This document shows, one piece after another, positions 24,987-33,934 of a stretch of 64,000 nucleotides of DNA; position 1 is the stretch's first letter; the number at the start of each line of letters is the position of its first letter. Under the pieces are notes generated by a model, which saw only the letters and a program-made list of their open reading frames with translations, was not told the origin of the DNA and made no database searches. Origin of the DNA: Microbacterium mangrovi (lineage in GTDB: Bacteria; Actinomycetota; Actinomycetes; Actinomycetales; Microbacteriaceae); contig NZ_JTDK01000006.1 of the NCBI RefSeq assembly GCF_000802305.1, forward strand, positions 930,001 through 994,000, given 5' to 3'. The position numbers and the translations under genes are program-made.

Positions 24987-24992
24987 TAGGGT
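24987..24992 (+). promoter_or_regulatory. -10 box of leaderless M4 protease promoter
   Basis: TAGGGT, 6 nt before the protease ATG. Confidence 0.6.
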
Positions 24993-24998
24993 GCCGAT

Positions 24999-26048
24999 AT
25001 GAGTAACCAGATCGTGCCGCCGTACCTGCTGGAGAACATCGCCGCCACCGACCTGCCGCGTGCGTCGCGCGCCGCGCAGCAGACCCTCGCGACGCCGCGC
25101 GAGCATCGGGCACCGGCATCCCGCACGCAGCTGGAGCTCTCCGTCGAGAACGGCGACACCCTCGTCGCCACCAGCGAACCGGCGCCCGACCGCACGATCG
25201 CCGACGCCGGTCACGCCCAGAACCTGCCGGGCCGCACGGTGCGACGCGAAGACGACCCGCCGGTGGCCGACGCCGCCGTCAACGAGGCGTTCGACGGTCT
25301 CGGCACCACCTTCAACTTCTACTGGGAGGCCTACCGGCGCGACTCGATCGACGGCAAAGGTCTCGCGCTGGATGCCACGGTCCACTACGGCCGCGGCTAC
25401 GACAACGCCTTCTGGAACGGGGAGCGCATGGTGTTCGGCGACGGCGACGGCGAGGTGTTCCGCGGTTTCACGAGCAACCTCACGGTCATCGCGCACGAGC
25501 TCACGCACGGCGTCACCGAAGACAGCGGCGGCCTCGACTATTCGGGCCAGTCGGGTGCGCTCAACGAGTCCGTCTCCGACGTGTTCGGCGTCCTCACCGA
25601 GCAGTGGTCGCTCGGCCAGACCGCCGATCAGGCCTCATGGCTGATCGGCGAGGGCCTGTTCGCACCAAGCATCCACGGCGTGGCGCTGCGCTCCATGAAG
25701 GCGCCCGGCACCGCGTACGACGATCCCGCCCTTGGCAAGGATCCGCAGCCGGCCACCATGAGCGGCTACGTGCACACCGGCGACGACAACGGCGGCGTGC
25801 ACATCAATTCGGGCATCCCCAATCATGCGTTCTACCTCGCTGCCAGCGCGATCGGCGGCCACGCGTGGGAGAAGGCAGGACGCATCTGGTACGACACCCT
25901 CACCGGGGGTAGCCTCGAACCCTCAGCCGGCTTCGCCGCGTTCGCGCAGGCGACGATCACGACGTCCACCGGACTCTACGGAGCCGACGCCGCCGAGACC
26001 GAAGCGGTGCGGTCGGCGTGGAAGCAGGTGGGAGTACTCGAGGGATGA
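24999..26048 (+). CDS. Protealysin-like M4 metalloprotease
   Basis: Zinc site HELTH (166-170) with third ligand Glu190 (GALNESVSD) and catalytic His268 (GGVHINSGIPNHAFYL). These are the marks of thermolysin family M4. There is no signal peptide. The short propeptide opens with PPYLLENIA, the protealysin-type start in which the propeptide is about 50 residues and is removed on maturation. 349 residues. Non-secreted M4 proteases of this type act inside cells or leave by an unusual route. The next gene, overlapping by 4 nt, encodes an inhibitor-like protein. Confidence 0.92.
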   Translation: MSNQIVPPYLLENIAATDLPRASRAAQQTLATPREHRAPASRTQLELSVENGDTLVATSEPAPDRTIADAGHAQNLPGRTVRREDDPPVADAAVNEAFDGLGTTFNFYWEAYRRDSIDGKGLALDATVHYGRGYDNAFWNGERMVFGDGDGEVFRGFTSNLTVIAHELTHGVTEDSGGLDYSGQSGALNESVSDVFGVLTEQWSLGQTADQASWLIGEGLFAPSIHGVALRSMKAPGTAYDDPALGKDPQPATMSGYVHTGDDNGGVHINSGIPNHAFYLAASAIGGHAWEKAGRIWYDTLTGGSLEPSAGFAAFAQATITTSTGLYGADAAETEAVRSAWKQVGVLEG

Positions 26049-26350
26049 CGAACGCGCAGCCGGCGGTCGTCGTCACGGTCGTCCGTTCCGGCGGTTTCGC
26101 CGGGATCCGGCGCCGCTGGGAGGCGGCGGCCGGCGGGGACGCGGCGCCGCGCTGGATCGCGCTGATCGACGACTGCCCGTGGGATCAGCCGCCGCCGCAC
26201 AGTGCGGGCGCTGACCGGTTCGTGTGGCGGATCAGCGTGTCCTGGAGCCGGGCCGACGACCGCAGCGTCGAGTTGCCGGAGGATGCGCTGACCGGGCCCT
26301 GGCAGAAGCTGGTCGAGGAGGTACAGGCCGCGGCCGATGCCGCGCCCTGA
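26045..26350 (+). CDS. Emfourin-like protealysin inhibitor
   Basis: A 101-residue protein with RSGGFAGIRRRW (14-25), the conserved motif I associate with emfourins, the small inhibitors encoded next to protealysin-like proteases. The rest is a mixed alpha/beta domain without a signal peptide. Its ATG overlaps the protease stop by 4 nt, so the two are made together, which fits a self-protection pair. Function is assigned by motif and context. Confidence 0.8.
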   Translation: MTNAQPAVVVTVVRSGGFAGIRRRWEAAAGGDAAPRWIALIDDCPWDQPPPHSAGADRFVWRISVSWSRADDRSVELPEDALTGPWQKLVEEVQAAADAAP

Positions 26351-26354
26351 GTGC

Positions 26355-26960
26355 TCAGCGGGCGACGCGTCGTCCGCGCGTGGGCTTGAGGCTCTTCTGC
26401 ATGTTCACCACGCCCAGCCAGCGCCCGAATTTGAAGCCGACCTTGCCCATCCGCCCGACCTCGGTGAAACCGAACTTCTCGTGGAGGGCGATGGACCCCT
26501 CGGCGCCCTTGTCGCTGATGACCGCGAGGATCTCGCGGATGCCGGCATCCCGGCACGCCTCGATGAGCGATTCGAGCATCGCCCGCCCGAGCCCTTTGCC
26601 GGTGGCAGCCTGACCGAGGTAGATCGAGTTCTCGACCGTGTAGCGGTACGCGGACTTGCCCGACCACGGCTGCACGAGCGCATACCCGAGGATCTGTCCC
26701 GTCGGCCCCTCGGCGACGAGGAACGGCATCCGCTGCTTCTTGAGGTAGGCGAACTTCTCGCGCCACTGCGCGAGCGTCCACTCCTTCTCGTCGAAGGTGA
26801 CGACCGAGTTGGTGACGTAGTAGTTGTAGATCGCGCGGATGTCCGGGATGTCGGCCTCTTCGGCGTCGCGGATGACGTATCCGAACGGTCGCTCCGGCTC
26901 CGGCGCCGGTTGCAGGTGCCGCGGCAGTCGACGCCGCTTCTCGTATTCCTCCGGAAGCAT
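26355..26960 (-). CDS. GNAT-family N-acetyltransferase (phosphinothricin acetyltransferase-like)
   Basis: The acetyl-CoA loop is QAATGKGLGRAM (117-128), preceded by the NSIYLG strand. The early DIPDIRAIYNYYVTNS segment is typical of the Pat/Bar-type acetyltransferase group that modifies an amino group of small molecules. The true substrate is unknown. 201 residues. It converges on the emfourin gene with a 4-bp gap. Confidence 0.82.
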   Translation of the reverse strand: MLPEEYEKRRRLPRHLQPAPEPERPFGYVIRDAEEADIPDIRAIYNYYVTNSVVTFDEKEWTLAQWREKFAYLKKQRMPFLVAEGPTGQILGYALVQPWSGKSAYRYTVENSIYLGQAATGKGLGRAMLESLIEACRDAGIREILAVISDKGAEGSIALHEKFGFTEVGRMGKVGFKFGRWLGVVNMQKSLKPTRGRRVAR

Positions 26961-26966
26961 GCGCCC

Positions 26967-26972
26967 ACGCTA
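26967..26972 (-). promoter_or_regulatory. -10 box of leaderless GNAT promoter
   Basis: TAGCGT on the minus strand, 6 nt before the ATG. Confidence 0.6.
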
Positions 26973-26994
26973 CCGCTCCGACATGTCGCCGGTG

Positions 26995-27687
26995 TTACGC
27001 CGGCAGCCGCCAGTCCACGGGCTGCGCGCCCTGCCGCACGAGCAGGTCGTTCGCGCGCGAGAACGGCCGCGACCCGAAGAAGCCGCGGCTGGCCGACAGC
27101 GGCGACGGATGCGGCGACTCGATGATCGGGACGTCGCCGAGCATCGGCCGCAGGTTCGCGGCATCCCTCCCCCACAGGATCGCGACCAGCGGCCCGCCGC
27201 GGGCGACGAGCGACCGGATCGCATGCTCGGTGACCTTCTCCCAGCCCCAGCCGCGGTGGGATGCCGGCTGCCCGGGCGACACCGTGAGCACTCTGTTCAG
27301 CAGCATGACGCCCTGATCGCTCCACGCCGACAGGTCGCCGTGCGCCGCCGGCGGGATGCCGAGATCGTCGTTCAGTTCGCGGTAGATGTTCTGCAGGCTG
27401 CGCGGGATCGGGCGCACGTGGGCATCCACCGCGAAGGACAGGCCGATCGGATGCCCGGGCGTCGGGTACGGGTCCTGGCCGACGATCAGCACGCGCACGC
27501 CGTCGCGCGGCTGCGCGAAGGCGCGCAGCACGCGATCGCCCGCCGGCAGGTAGTGTCCGCCGTGGGCGACGACGTCGCGCAGCCGCGCCCCGAGCGCGGC
27601 GATGTCCGGGGCGACCGGTTCGAGCGCGTTCGCCCAGCCAGGATCGAGGAGCCCGGCTGCGGCGAGTTCCGGAAGCGTCAGTGCCAT
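26995..27687 (-). CDS. ung: Uracil-DNA glycosylase (family 1)
   Basis: Removes uracil from [19 protein letters not shown] (70-85) holds the water-activating Asp72 and the uracil-binding pocket. [14 protein letters not shown] (193-206) is the DNA-intercalation motif with catalytic His193. Length 230 is normal. The ATG at 27687 gives the family-like start [15 protein letters not shown]. It begins 14 nt past the stop of the phosphoribosyltransferase on the same strand. Confidence 0.96.
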   Translation of the reverse strand: MALTLPELAAAGLLDPGWANALEPVAPDIAALGARLRDVVAHGGHYLPAGDRVLRAFAQPRDGVRVLIVGQDPYPTPGHPIGLSFAVDAHVRPIPRSLQNIYRELNDDLGIPPAAHGDLSAWSDQGVMLLNRVLTVSPGQPASHRGWGWEKVTEHAIRSLVARGGPLVAILWGRDAANLRPMLGDVPIIESPHPSPLSASRGFFGSRPFSRANDLLVRQGAQPVDWRLPA

Positions 27688-27701
27688 CGGATGCGCACCG
27701 C

Positions 27702-28202
27702 TCACGCCGACGGCTGCAGGCCCTGGTCCTCTTCGACCACGGTGCCCTTGAACGACCAGGGGAAGTTGATCCACAGCGAGGTCGCCTTGAAGGAGTAGTC
27801 GGGCTGGATGATGGTCGTCGGCTTCGTGTAGATCGTCACCGAGCGGACATCCGCGCCCTGCTCCTTCAGCAGGCGCACCGAGAGGTCGAGGGTCTTGCCG
27901 CTGTCGGCGACGTCGTCGACGAGCAGCACGCGGCGCCCGTCCAGGTACGACATGTCCAGCGCGGGCGGGAGGACTTCGGGAGCGTCCAGCACCGTTCCGA
28001 TGCCGGTGTAGAACTCGACGTTGATCGCGCCGCAGTTCTTGACGCCCAGGGCGTACGCGATGGCCCCGGCCGGCAGCAGGCCGCCGCGCGCGATCGCCAC
28101 CACCACTTCGGGCACGAACCCGGAGTCGATGATCTCGCGCGCGATCTCCCGCGTCGCCTCGCCGAATCCGTCCCAGGTCAGGTTCTCGCGCTCGTCGGTC
28201 AT
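27702..28202 (-). CDS. Purine-type phosphoribosyltransferase
   Basis: The PRPP-binding motif [13 protein letters not shown] (93-105) defines the type I phosphoribosyltransferase fold. At 166 residues it resembles xanthine/hypoxanthine phosphoribosyltransferases (Gpt or Hpt type) that salvage purine bases; the base is not certain. The ATG overlaps the stop of the S51 peptidase gene by 4 nt, and ung follows, giving a leftward three-gene run. Confidence 0.85.
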   Translation of the reverse strand: MTDERENLTWDGFGEATREIAREIIDSGFVPEVVVAIARGGLLPAGAIAYALGVKNCGAINVEFYTGIGTVLDAPEVLPPALDMSYLDGRRVLLVDDVADSGKTLDLSVRLLKEQGADVRSVTIYTKPTTIIQPDYSFKATSLWINFPWSFKGTVVEEDQGLQPSA

Positions 28203-28858
28203 TGGTCCCCTCCGCTGATCGTGCTGACCGCGACGCCGCGTTCGGACGTCTCGTCGATGCCGATGCCGGCCTCGATCAATCCTGCTTCGGCCGCCGCGAC
28301 GATGCGCGACAGCGAGCCCCACTGGGCGACGTGCACGTCGACCGACACGTCGATGAGTCCGACGCCGCCGAGCACGGTCACCTCGTCGAGGCCCTCGTTG
28401 ATGTCTTCGCCTGCGACCTCGACGCCGCCGATGCGCCACCCGCCGACGAGGGCGGCGCTGGCGGCGATCGCCGACCCGGCCGAGAACCCGAGGTAGGGCG
28501 TCCCGCCGCCGACGAGGTCGCGCAGCACGTCGAAGTGCGGCTCGAGCACGTCGCGGTACGCCGGCGTCGTGCCGCCGCCGATGACGATCCCGTCGGCATC
28601 CGCGAAGGCATCGGCCGGCACGGGGCCGGATTCGCCGACCGCGGTCACGACCGCCTCGACGGGGCCGGCGATCCGCATCGCGCCGACGAGGCGCTCCGCG
28701 TGCTCCGCAGCGTCGTCGTCGCGGATCGCGACGATCGCCACCCGGGGGACGACGCGTCCGGATGCCGCGGCCCGCGCCGTGGCTTCGTGCACGAACGCGG
28801 CGTAGACGACGCCGTCCGGCTCGTCCTGCCAGCCGCCGCCGACGAGGTGAACGCTCAT
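28199..28858 (-). CDS. Peptidase S51 family protein (cyanophycinase/dipeptidase E-like)
   Basis: The nucleophile Ser126 lies in GFSAGSA (124-130), as in cyanophycinase and peptidase E. The glutamine-amidotransferase-like fold is supported by the strand [11 protein letters not shown]. 219 residues, no signal peptide, so it acts in the cytoplasm on peptides with acidic residues, if active. A TACGCT box lies about 50 nt upstream, giving a short leader. Confidence 0.82.
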   Translation of the reverse strand: MSVHLVGGGWQDEPDGVVYAAFVHEATARAAASGRVVPRVAIVAIRDDDAAEHAERLVGAMRIAGPVEAVVTAVGESGPVPADAFADADGIVIGGGTTPAYRDVLEPHFDVLRDLVGGGTPYLGFSAGSAIAASAALVGGWRIGGVEVAGEDINEGLDEVTVLGGVGLIDVSVDVHVAQWGSLSRIVAAAEAGLIEAGIGIDETSERGVAVSTISGGDQ

Positions 28859-28939
28859 GAAAGCCCGATCGCATCCGTGGCGCCCCGCGCCGAAGCCGAC
28901 AAGTCCTCTCAGCGTACCGGCGTCGACCGCGTTCGCACG

Positions 28940-29230
28940 TCACCCGATCGCCCCGCCCGGCGCCATCACCGTCGCCGCCGCGAGCGTGACGGCGAGACCG
29001 ACCAGGACGCCGGTGGCGGGCCAGGTGCGCCACAGCCGCAGCCACCGCCGATCCGCGAGCGGCACACCCGGCGCGAAGACGACCACGTCACGGCGCTCCA
29101 CCCCGAAGCGCGCCACGGCGTCGGTGTATTCGCCCCACTCATGGATGCCGAGCAGGCGCACGTCGCGCCCGCGAGCGGGTGCCACCGGATCCGGTGCAAG
29201 GGGGATGCCGTGGTTGCGCAGAGCGGTCAT
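28940..29230 (-). CDS. Small membrane-anchored hypothetical protein
   Basis: 96 residues. A soluble N-terminal part is followed by one hydrophobic helix (ATGVLVGLAVTLAAATVMA) near the C-terminus. The ATG at 29230 was preferred to the GTG 9 nt further out; neither has a clear ribosome site. The 140 bp upstream show no recognisable signal. No family recognised. Confidence 0.5.
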   Translation of the reverse strand: MTALRNHGIPLAPDPVAPARGRDVRLLGIHEWGEYTDAVARFGVERRDVVVFAPGVPLADRRWLRLWRTWPATGVLVGLAVTLAAATVMAPGGAIG

Positions 29231-29370
29231 GCGCTCCACTGTGCGCCGCGCAGTTCGACTCCGGCCCGGGCCGAAACGGTTTCCTCACGGGACGCCTGCG
29301 AATACTCGCGGCATCCGCACGCTCTGCTCACACTCACGTGCGCGCGGACGGTTCATCTGCCGCGCCGGCG

Positions 29371-30144
29371 TCAGTCGCGCACCTGCAGCGGGCCACGCGC
29401 GAGCAGATGTGCGGCGGACTGCGCGACCGGGCGCATCGTCACCAGGTCCAGGTTCACGTGGCCCGGGGCGTTCAGGGCGTAGGCGATGACGTCGGCGACG
29501 TCGGATGCCTGCAACGGCTGCGGCACGTCCGCGTAGATCCGGTCGGCGGCGTCCCGGTCACCGTGCAGGCGATTCAGCGAGAACTCCTCGGTGTGCACGA
29601 GCCCGGGCGCGATCTCGATGACCCGCAGCGGCTCGCCGTTCAGCTCCAGGCGCAGCGCGCCCACCAGCATCGACTCGCCGGCCTTGGCGGCGTTGTATCC
29701 GGCGCCGCCGGGGTAGGCCAGCTGAGCCGCCGTCGAGGTGACGAACAGCAGGCTGGCGTGCCCGGCATCCCGCGCCGTCTCGCGCAGCTGCGGGAGAAGT
29801 GCGGCGACGAGGCGCTGCGTGGCCAGCACGTTCGTCTCGAACATCCACGTCCAGTCGTCCGGTGAGCCGTCCTCCACCCGGTCGCTCCCGCGCGCCCCGC
29901 CGGCGACCTGCACGAGCGCGTCGACGCCGCCCGTGGCGCGGACGAAGTCGGCGAGGGCGTCGACGTCGGCCTGCCGGGTCAGGTCGGCGGCGAACGGGGT
30001 GGCGCCGGTGGCGGCGCCGACGGCTTCGAGGCGGTCGGCGCGGCGGGCCACGGCGATGACCTCCCAGCCGGTGTCCCGCAGCGTCCGCACGGTCGCCTCG
30101 CCGATCCCGGTGCTTGCGCCCGTCACCACTGCACGCTGAGTCAT
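29371..30144 (-). CDS. Short-chain dehydrogenase/reductase
   Basis: NAD(P)-binding TGASTGIG near the N-terminus, the catalytic Ser in FVTSTAA and YNAAK as the catalytic Tyr-Lys pair define the classical SDR family. An Arg pair after strand 2 (VARRADRL) suggests NADPH. Length 257. The segment IEIAPGLVHTEEFS fits the substrate loop of YdfG-like serine/alcohol dehydrogenases; the exact substrate is open. Confidence 0.92.
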   Translation of the reverse strand: MTQRAVVTGASTGIGEATVRTLRDTGWEVIAVARRADRLEAVGAATGATPFAADLTRQADVDALADFVRATGGVDALVQVAGGARGSDRVEDGSPDDWTWMFETNVLATQRLVAALLPQLRETARDAGHASLLFVTSTAAQLAYPGGAGYNAAKAGESMLVGALRLELNGEPLRVIEIAPGLVHTEEFSLNRLHGDRDAADRIYADVPQPLQASDVADVIAYALNAPGHVNLDLVTMRPVAQSAAHLLARGPLQVRD

Positions 30145-30150
30145 GTGCCC

Positions 30151-30156
30151 AGCCTA
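30151..30156 (-). promoter_or_regulatory. -10 box of leaderless SDR promoter
   Basis: TAGGCT on the minus strand, 6 nt before the ATG. Confidence 0.6.
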
Positions 30157-30253
30157 GGTCCTGGATTACGCGGTGTTTCCGGGTGATCGCAGGAATGTGC
30201 GGGCGTCCGTAATGTCGGTGACACGAACCCTGATCCCTGATAGGAGCCCGCAG

Positions 30254-31573
30254 ATGTCCTCGAACGACTGGCGCTTTGAGACCACCCAGATCCACGCGGG
30301 CGCCCAGCCCGATCCGGTCACCAATGCGCGCGCCACGCCGATCTACCAGACCACGTCGTACGTGTTCAACAACTCCGACCACGCCGCGAACCTCTTCGCG
30401 CTGAGCGAGTTCGGCAATATCTACACCCGCATCCAGAACCCCACGCAGGATGTCGTCGAGCAGCGCATCGCGGCGCTCGAGGGCGGCACCGGTGCGCTGC
30501 TGGTGTCGTCCGGCCAGGCGGCCGAGACCTTCGCCGTGCTGAACATCGCCGAGGCCGGCGACCACATCGTCGCCTCCAGCTCCATCTACGGCGGCACGTA
30601 CAACCTGTTCAAGTACACGCTGAAGAAGCTCGGCATCGACACGACGTTCGTCGAGAACCAGGACGACATCGACGAGTGGCGTCGCGCCGTGCAGCCGAAC
30701 ACCAAGCTCTTCTTCGCCGAGACCATCGGCAACCCGAAGATCAACGTGCTCGACATCCGCGGCGTCGCCGATGTGGCCCACGAGGCGGGGGTCCCCCTCA
30801 TCGTCGACAACACGATCGCCACGCCGTACCTGATCCGTCCGTTCGAGCACGGTGCCGACATCGTCGTGCACTCGGCCACGAAGTTCCTCGGCGGGCACGG
30901 CACCACCATCGGCGGCGTCATCGTCGACGGCGGCTCGTTCAAGTGGACCGAGAACAGCGACCGCTTCCCCGGTCTCACCACCCCCGACCCGTCGTACCAC
31001 GGCGCCGTCTACACCCAGGCGGTCGGCGACGGGCTGGCCTACATCATCAAGGCCCGCGTGCAGCTGCTGCGCGACCTCGGCTCGGCCATCGCGCCCATCA
31101 GCGCGTGGCTGCTCCTCCAGGGCATCGAGACGCTGTCGCTGCGCGTCGAGCGCCACGTGCAGAACGCCCAGGAGATCGCGGAGTGGCTCGACAACCACGA
31201 CGACGTCGCCTCGGTGAACTACTCGGGTCTGCCGTCGTCGCCCTGGTACGCCGCAGCGAACAACTACGCGCCCAAGGGCGTCGGCGCGGTGCTGTCGTTC
31301 GAGCTTAAGGGCGGTGTCCCCGCCGGTCGCGCGTTCGTCGACAGCCTGAAGCTGTTCAGCCACCTGGCCAACATCGGCGACGTGCGCTCGCTCGTCATCC
31401 ACCCGGCCTCGACCACCCACTCGCAGCTGAGCCCCGAGCAGCAGCTCACCGCGGGTGTCACGCCCGGTCTCGTCCGCCTCTCGGTGGGCATCGAGAACGT
31501 CGAGGACCTGAAGGCCGACCTGCAGCAGGCCCTCTCCGCCGCGCGTGCGGTGTCGGAGGCGGCGCGCGCCTGA
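30254..31573 (+). CDS. metY: O-acetylhomoserine sulfhydrylase
   Basis: Makes homocysteine from O-acetylhomoserine and sulfide with pyridoxal phosphate. Lys210 in SATKFLGGHG is the cofactor lysine. The start FETTQIHAGAQPDP and the YTRIQNPTQDVVE segment are typical of MetY-type enzymes, and length 439 agrees. TAGGAG lies 8 nt before the ATG at 30254. metX, its substrate supplier, lies 2.4 kb downstream on the same strand beyond an inserted block. No SAM riboswitch was seen upstream. Confidence 0.93.
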   Translation: MSSNDWRFETTQIHAGAQPDPVTNARATPIYQTTSYVFNNSDHAANLFALSEFGNIYTRIQNPTQDVVEQRIAALEGGTGALLVSSGQAAETFAVLNIAEAGDHIVASSSIYGGTYNLFKYTLKKLGIDTTFVENQDDIDEWRRAVQPNTKLFFAETIGNPKINVLDIRGVADVAHEAGVPLIVDNTIATPYLIRPFEHGADIVVHSATKFLGGHGTTIGGVIVDGGSFKWTENSDRFPGLTTPDPSYHGAVYTQAVGDGLAYIIKARVQLLRDLGSAIAPISAWLLLQGIETLSLRVERHVQNAQEIAEWLDNHDDVASVNYSGLPSSPWYAAANNYAPKGVGAVLSFELKGGVPAGRAFVDSLKLFSHLANIGDVRSLVIHPASTTHSQLSPEQQLTAGVTPGLVRLSVGIENVEDLKADLQQALSAARAVSEAARA

Positions 31574-31587
31574 GCGTTCCCGTCCAG

Positions 31588-31625
31588 GACGGATGCCTCG
31601 GACCTTCGGGTCCGGGGCATCCGTC
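31588..31625. terminator. Strong hairpin terminator after metY
   Basis: GACGGATGCC...GGACC and GGTCC...GGCATCCGTC form a long stem with a TTCG tetraloop, 15 nt past the metY stop and 15 nt from the stop of the convergent toroid gene. No T-run follows; it may serve both genes. Confidence 0.7.
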
Positions 31626-31639
31626 GTCCGGCCGGCCGC

Positions 31640-32581
31640 TCAGTGCGCGTCCGCCCACCGCAGCACGCGCATGGCCCGGAGGGTGACCCAGCGACTCGGG
31701 AACCCTTCCCGTTCGCCCTCCATATCGAACAGCGTCGGGCCCTCGTGGGTGTTCTCCAGCTTCCAGAGCCCGTCGTCACCCCGCTTGGCGCGCAGCAGTT
31801 CGACCGCCTCCGCGGCGCGCGGCTCGCCCTCGGGACGGGCGAGCCGGAGGTACTCGAGACCGCGCAGCACGTCGTAGAACCAGCGCACCGGGTACGACGT
31901 CATCGTGAAGCGCGGGTCGATCACGTCTCCGGTGCTGCGCCGGCGGAACAGGCGCCGGTCGAGGAGGTACTCCTCCCCGGCGAGACGGGCGGCGCGGGAT
32001 GCCTCGGTGCCGCCGGTGGCGTGCTCCCACGCGAGCAGCCCCTCGAGGACGCAGATCGTCGCATGCAGCGACGACACGCGCGCACCGTACTCCGCCCAAC
32101 AGTTCCATCCTCCGTCGGACAGCTGCGACGACAGGATCGTCTGCACGACGGACTCGCCGGGCTCTCCGAAGTAGGCGCACAGGGTCAGCACCACGCCGTT
32201 GATGCAGGGCTCCGTCTCGCCGTCGAAGTACGGCTCGCCGGCGTGGTCCCACCGGACGTTGTCGCGCACCCGTGCCACGGCCTGCCGGACTGCCGGATCG
32301 GCCGGGTCGACGCCGAAGTCGGCGAGCTGCTGCAGGCTGAAGTGCGTCGCCGTCCAGGCGTCGTACATCGGCCGCGACTCGTCGGCCCATCCCGGCCGGT
32401 ACACCCCGCCGTCCCAGTAGCCGTCCGCGGCCTGCTCGAACAGCAGCCGGGCGCCCCAGCCCTCGGTCGCCACCCGCGCGCGTTCCCGGGCGACCTCCTC
32501 CGGGGCGGCATCCGCGAGGTCCCGCATCACCTGCCAGCGGATCGCCGGGTCGGAATCCATCAGATACTCGATGACGTCCAT
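31640..32581 (-). CDS. Alpha/alpha-toroid (terpene cyclase-fold) protein
   Basis: 313 residues made of helices in the prenyltransferase/squalene-cyclase repeat style, such as LSSQLSDGGWNCWAEYGARV and AKRGDDGLWKLENT. The fold is an alpha/alpha toroid. The DXDD motif of squalene-hopene cyclase was not seen, so cyclase activity is unlikely. Role unknown. The ATG follows TAAGGT by 7 nt. Confidence 0.75.
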   Translation of the reverse strand: MDVIEYLMDSDPAIRWQVMRDLADAAPEEVARERARVATEGWGARLLFEQAADGYWDGGVYRPGWADESRPMYDAWTATHFSLQQLADFGVDPADPAVRQAVARVRDNVRWDHAGEPYFDGETEPCINGVVLTLCAYFGEPGESVVQTILSSQLSDGGWNCWAEYGARVSSLHATICVLEGLLAWEHATGGTEASRAARLAGEEYLLDRRLFRRRSTGDVIDPRFTMTSYPVRWFYDVLRGLEYLRLARPEGEPRAAEAVELLRAKRGDDGLWKLENTHEGPTLFDMEGEREGFPSRWVTLRAMRVLRWADAH

Positions 32582-32588
32582 GGCCGCG

Positions 32589-32594
32589 ACCTTA
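32589..32594 (-). promoter_or_regulatory. -10 box of leaderless toroid-gene promoter
   Basis: TAAGGT on the minus strand, 7 nt before the ATG; its TAA doubles as the stop of the upstream membrane-protein gene. Confidence 0.5.
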
Positions 32595-33125
32595 GTCGGG
32601 GCCTCCGACATCCGCCTCGCCCCGCAGGCCCGTCTTCTCGGTCACGCGGAACGCCGTGGCGGCGAGCACGTAGAACACCACGTCGGCGACGACCTTGCCC
32701 GCCACCAGGGCGACCGCGACGTTCGGGATGAACAGCAGCGCCACCGTGAGCGAGGCAGGCCGCACCAGGACCGTGTCGAGCACCTCCGCCGATCCGAACT
32801 CGACGAGCATCAGCCCGATGACCCGCGCGAGGATCCGCAGTCGGCCAAGTGCCGGGAAGTTCCGCCGCTGCTCGCGCCACACCGCGATGCCCGCGATCGC
32901 GTAGAACCCCACGCTCTCGGCAATAGTCGCGACCAGACCCACGACCACGGCCGGTGCGCCGAGCGCGGCGACGGCCGTTCCGCTGAGCACCATGGTGACC
33001 GTTCCGGAGACCTCCGGCGGCGCGTACCGCCTCACCCAGAACCACAGTGCAAGCAGCCACGACCGACGGGGCTGCACGACGGCAGCAGGCGGCAGCTCCC
33101 GCGTTGCGGCCTCGGTGGCGTCCAT
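32592..33125 (-). CDS. Hypothetical multi-pass membrane protein
   Basis: 177 residues with four or five hydrophobic helices, for example VTMVLSGTAVAALGAPAVVVGLVATI and LTVALLFIPNVAVALVAGKVVADVVFYVL. The start at 33125 (MDATEAATRELPP) avoids a Cys/Arg-rich upstream stretch that looks non-coding. No family is certain. The 239-bp divergent gap to the next gene contains TACAAT at 33329. Confidence 0.6.
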   Translation of the reverse strand: MDATEAATRELPPAAVVQPRRSWLLALWFWVRRYAPPEVSGTVTMVLSGTAVAALGAPAVVVGLVATIAESVGFYAIAGIAVWREQRRNFPALGRLRILARVIGLMLVEFGSAEVLDTVLVRPASLTVALLFIPNVAVALVAGKVVADVVFYVLAATAFRVTEKTGLRGEADVGGPD

Positions 33126-33364
33126 ACCCCGGAGGAGCCGCCCGACGCCCTCGTGATACCCGCCACCGGTGTCACATCGACGCGGTGGAGCCGTAACAGT
33201 CCCGGGCGCCGGGTCGGCATCCGGAAGAACGGACCCCATGGACTGGCAGACTTGCCGTGCCATGACTTGTATTGCCACGTGCGCCGAAAGTCGGCACCGC
33301 CCTTCTCGAAGCGTGATGATGCGATACCTACAATGGATGCGGAAAACCGCCCATACGAGGGGAT

Positions 33365-33793
33365 GTGGCATTGATCGACGATCTCCTCGGCACGCTGTTC
33401 GTAGACATCATCGGCGAAGGGATCGCCCAAGCGTTTCGAAGTGCGGCTGTACGTCGCAGGCAACGACGCGGTCAGATGAAGTGCAGCATCCGGTTGGAGG
33501 ACGGCCTGCAGCCGGGCCTCACGAAGACGTGGCGCCACGGTGTCGTGACGCTTGCGCCCGACCGCATCCGGTTCGACGGTGCCGACATCGCCGTGGTTGC
33601 AGTCTCGCTGCCGCCGAGCGATGAAGGGCCGCGCGACCGCATCGAGCGTAATGCCGATGCGCCGCTGTTCCGGATCACCACATCCACTGCCTGGCTCACG
33701 TGGGCCATCCCGGTTGAGCAGGTGGATTGGGCCCTGGCGCAGATCGGACACCTCGACGATCTCGAACCCAAGTCCGCGGCCGAAACCGCCTGA
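33365..33793 (+). CDS. Hypothetical protein, possibly DUF2550-like
   Basis: 142 residues. A short N-terminal helix is followed by a basic linker and a small beta-domain (WRHGVVTLAPDRIRFDGAD) that recalls DUF2550 proteins of mycobacteria, but the match is weak. GAGGGG precedes the GTG. TACAAT at 33329-33334 is a good -10 candidate. Confidence 0.5.
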   Translation: MALIDDLLGTLFVDIIGEGIAQAFRSAAVRRRQRRGQMKCSIRLEDGLQPGLTKTWRHGVVTLAPDRIRFDGADIAVVAVSLPPSDEGPRDRIERNADAPLFRITTSTAWLTWAIPVEQVDWALAQIGHLDDLEPKSAAETA

Positions 33794-33934
33794 CCACCGT
33801 CTGGCATCGTCTCCCGAACGCGTATCGACCGCGGATCAATCACCGCACCTGCCCTGGCCGTAACATCAGCAGCCCGCCGTCAGGAGCTAGGTAGCCTAGT
33901 TCAAATCCGGGTTGCGACGAAAGGACGTCTTTTA

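Noticed and set aside
30145..30253. SAM or other methionine riboswitch upstream of metY, and likewise upstream of metX
   Set aside because: No recognisable aptamer core in either leader; only ordinary promoter-like and small inverted sequences.
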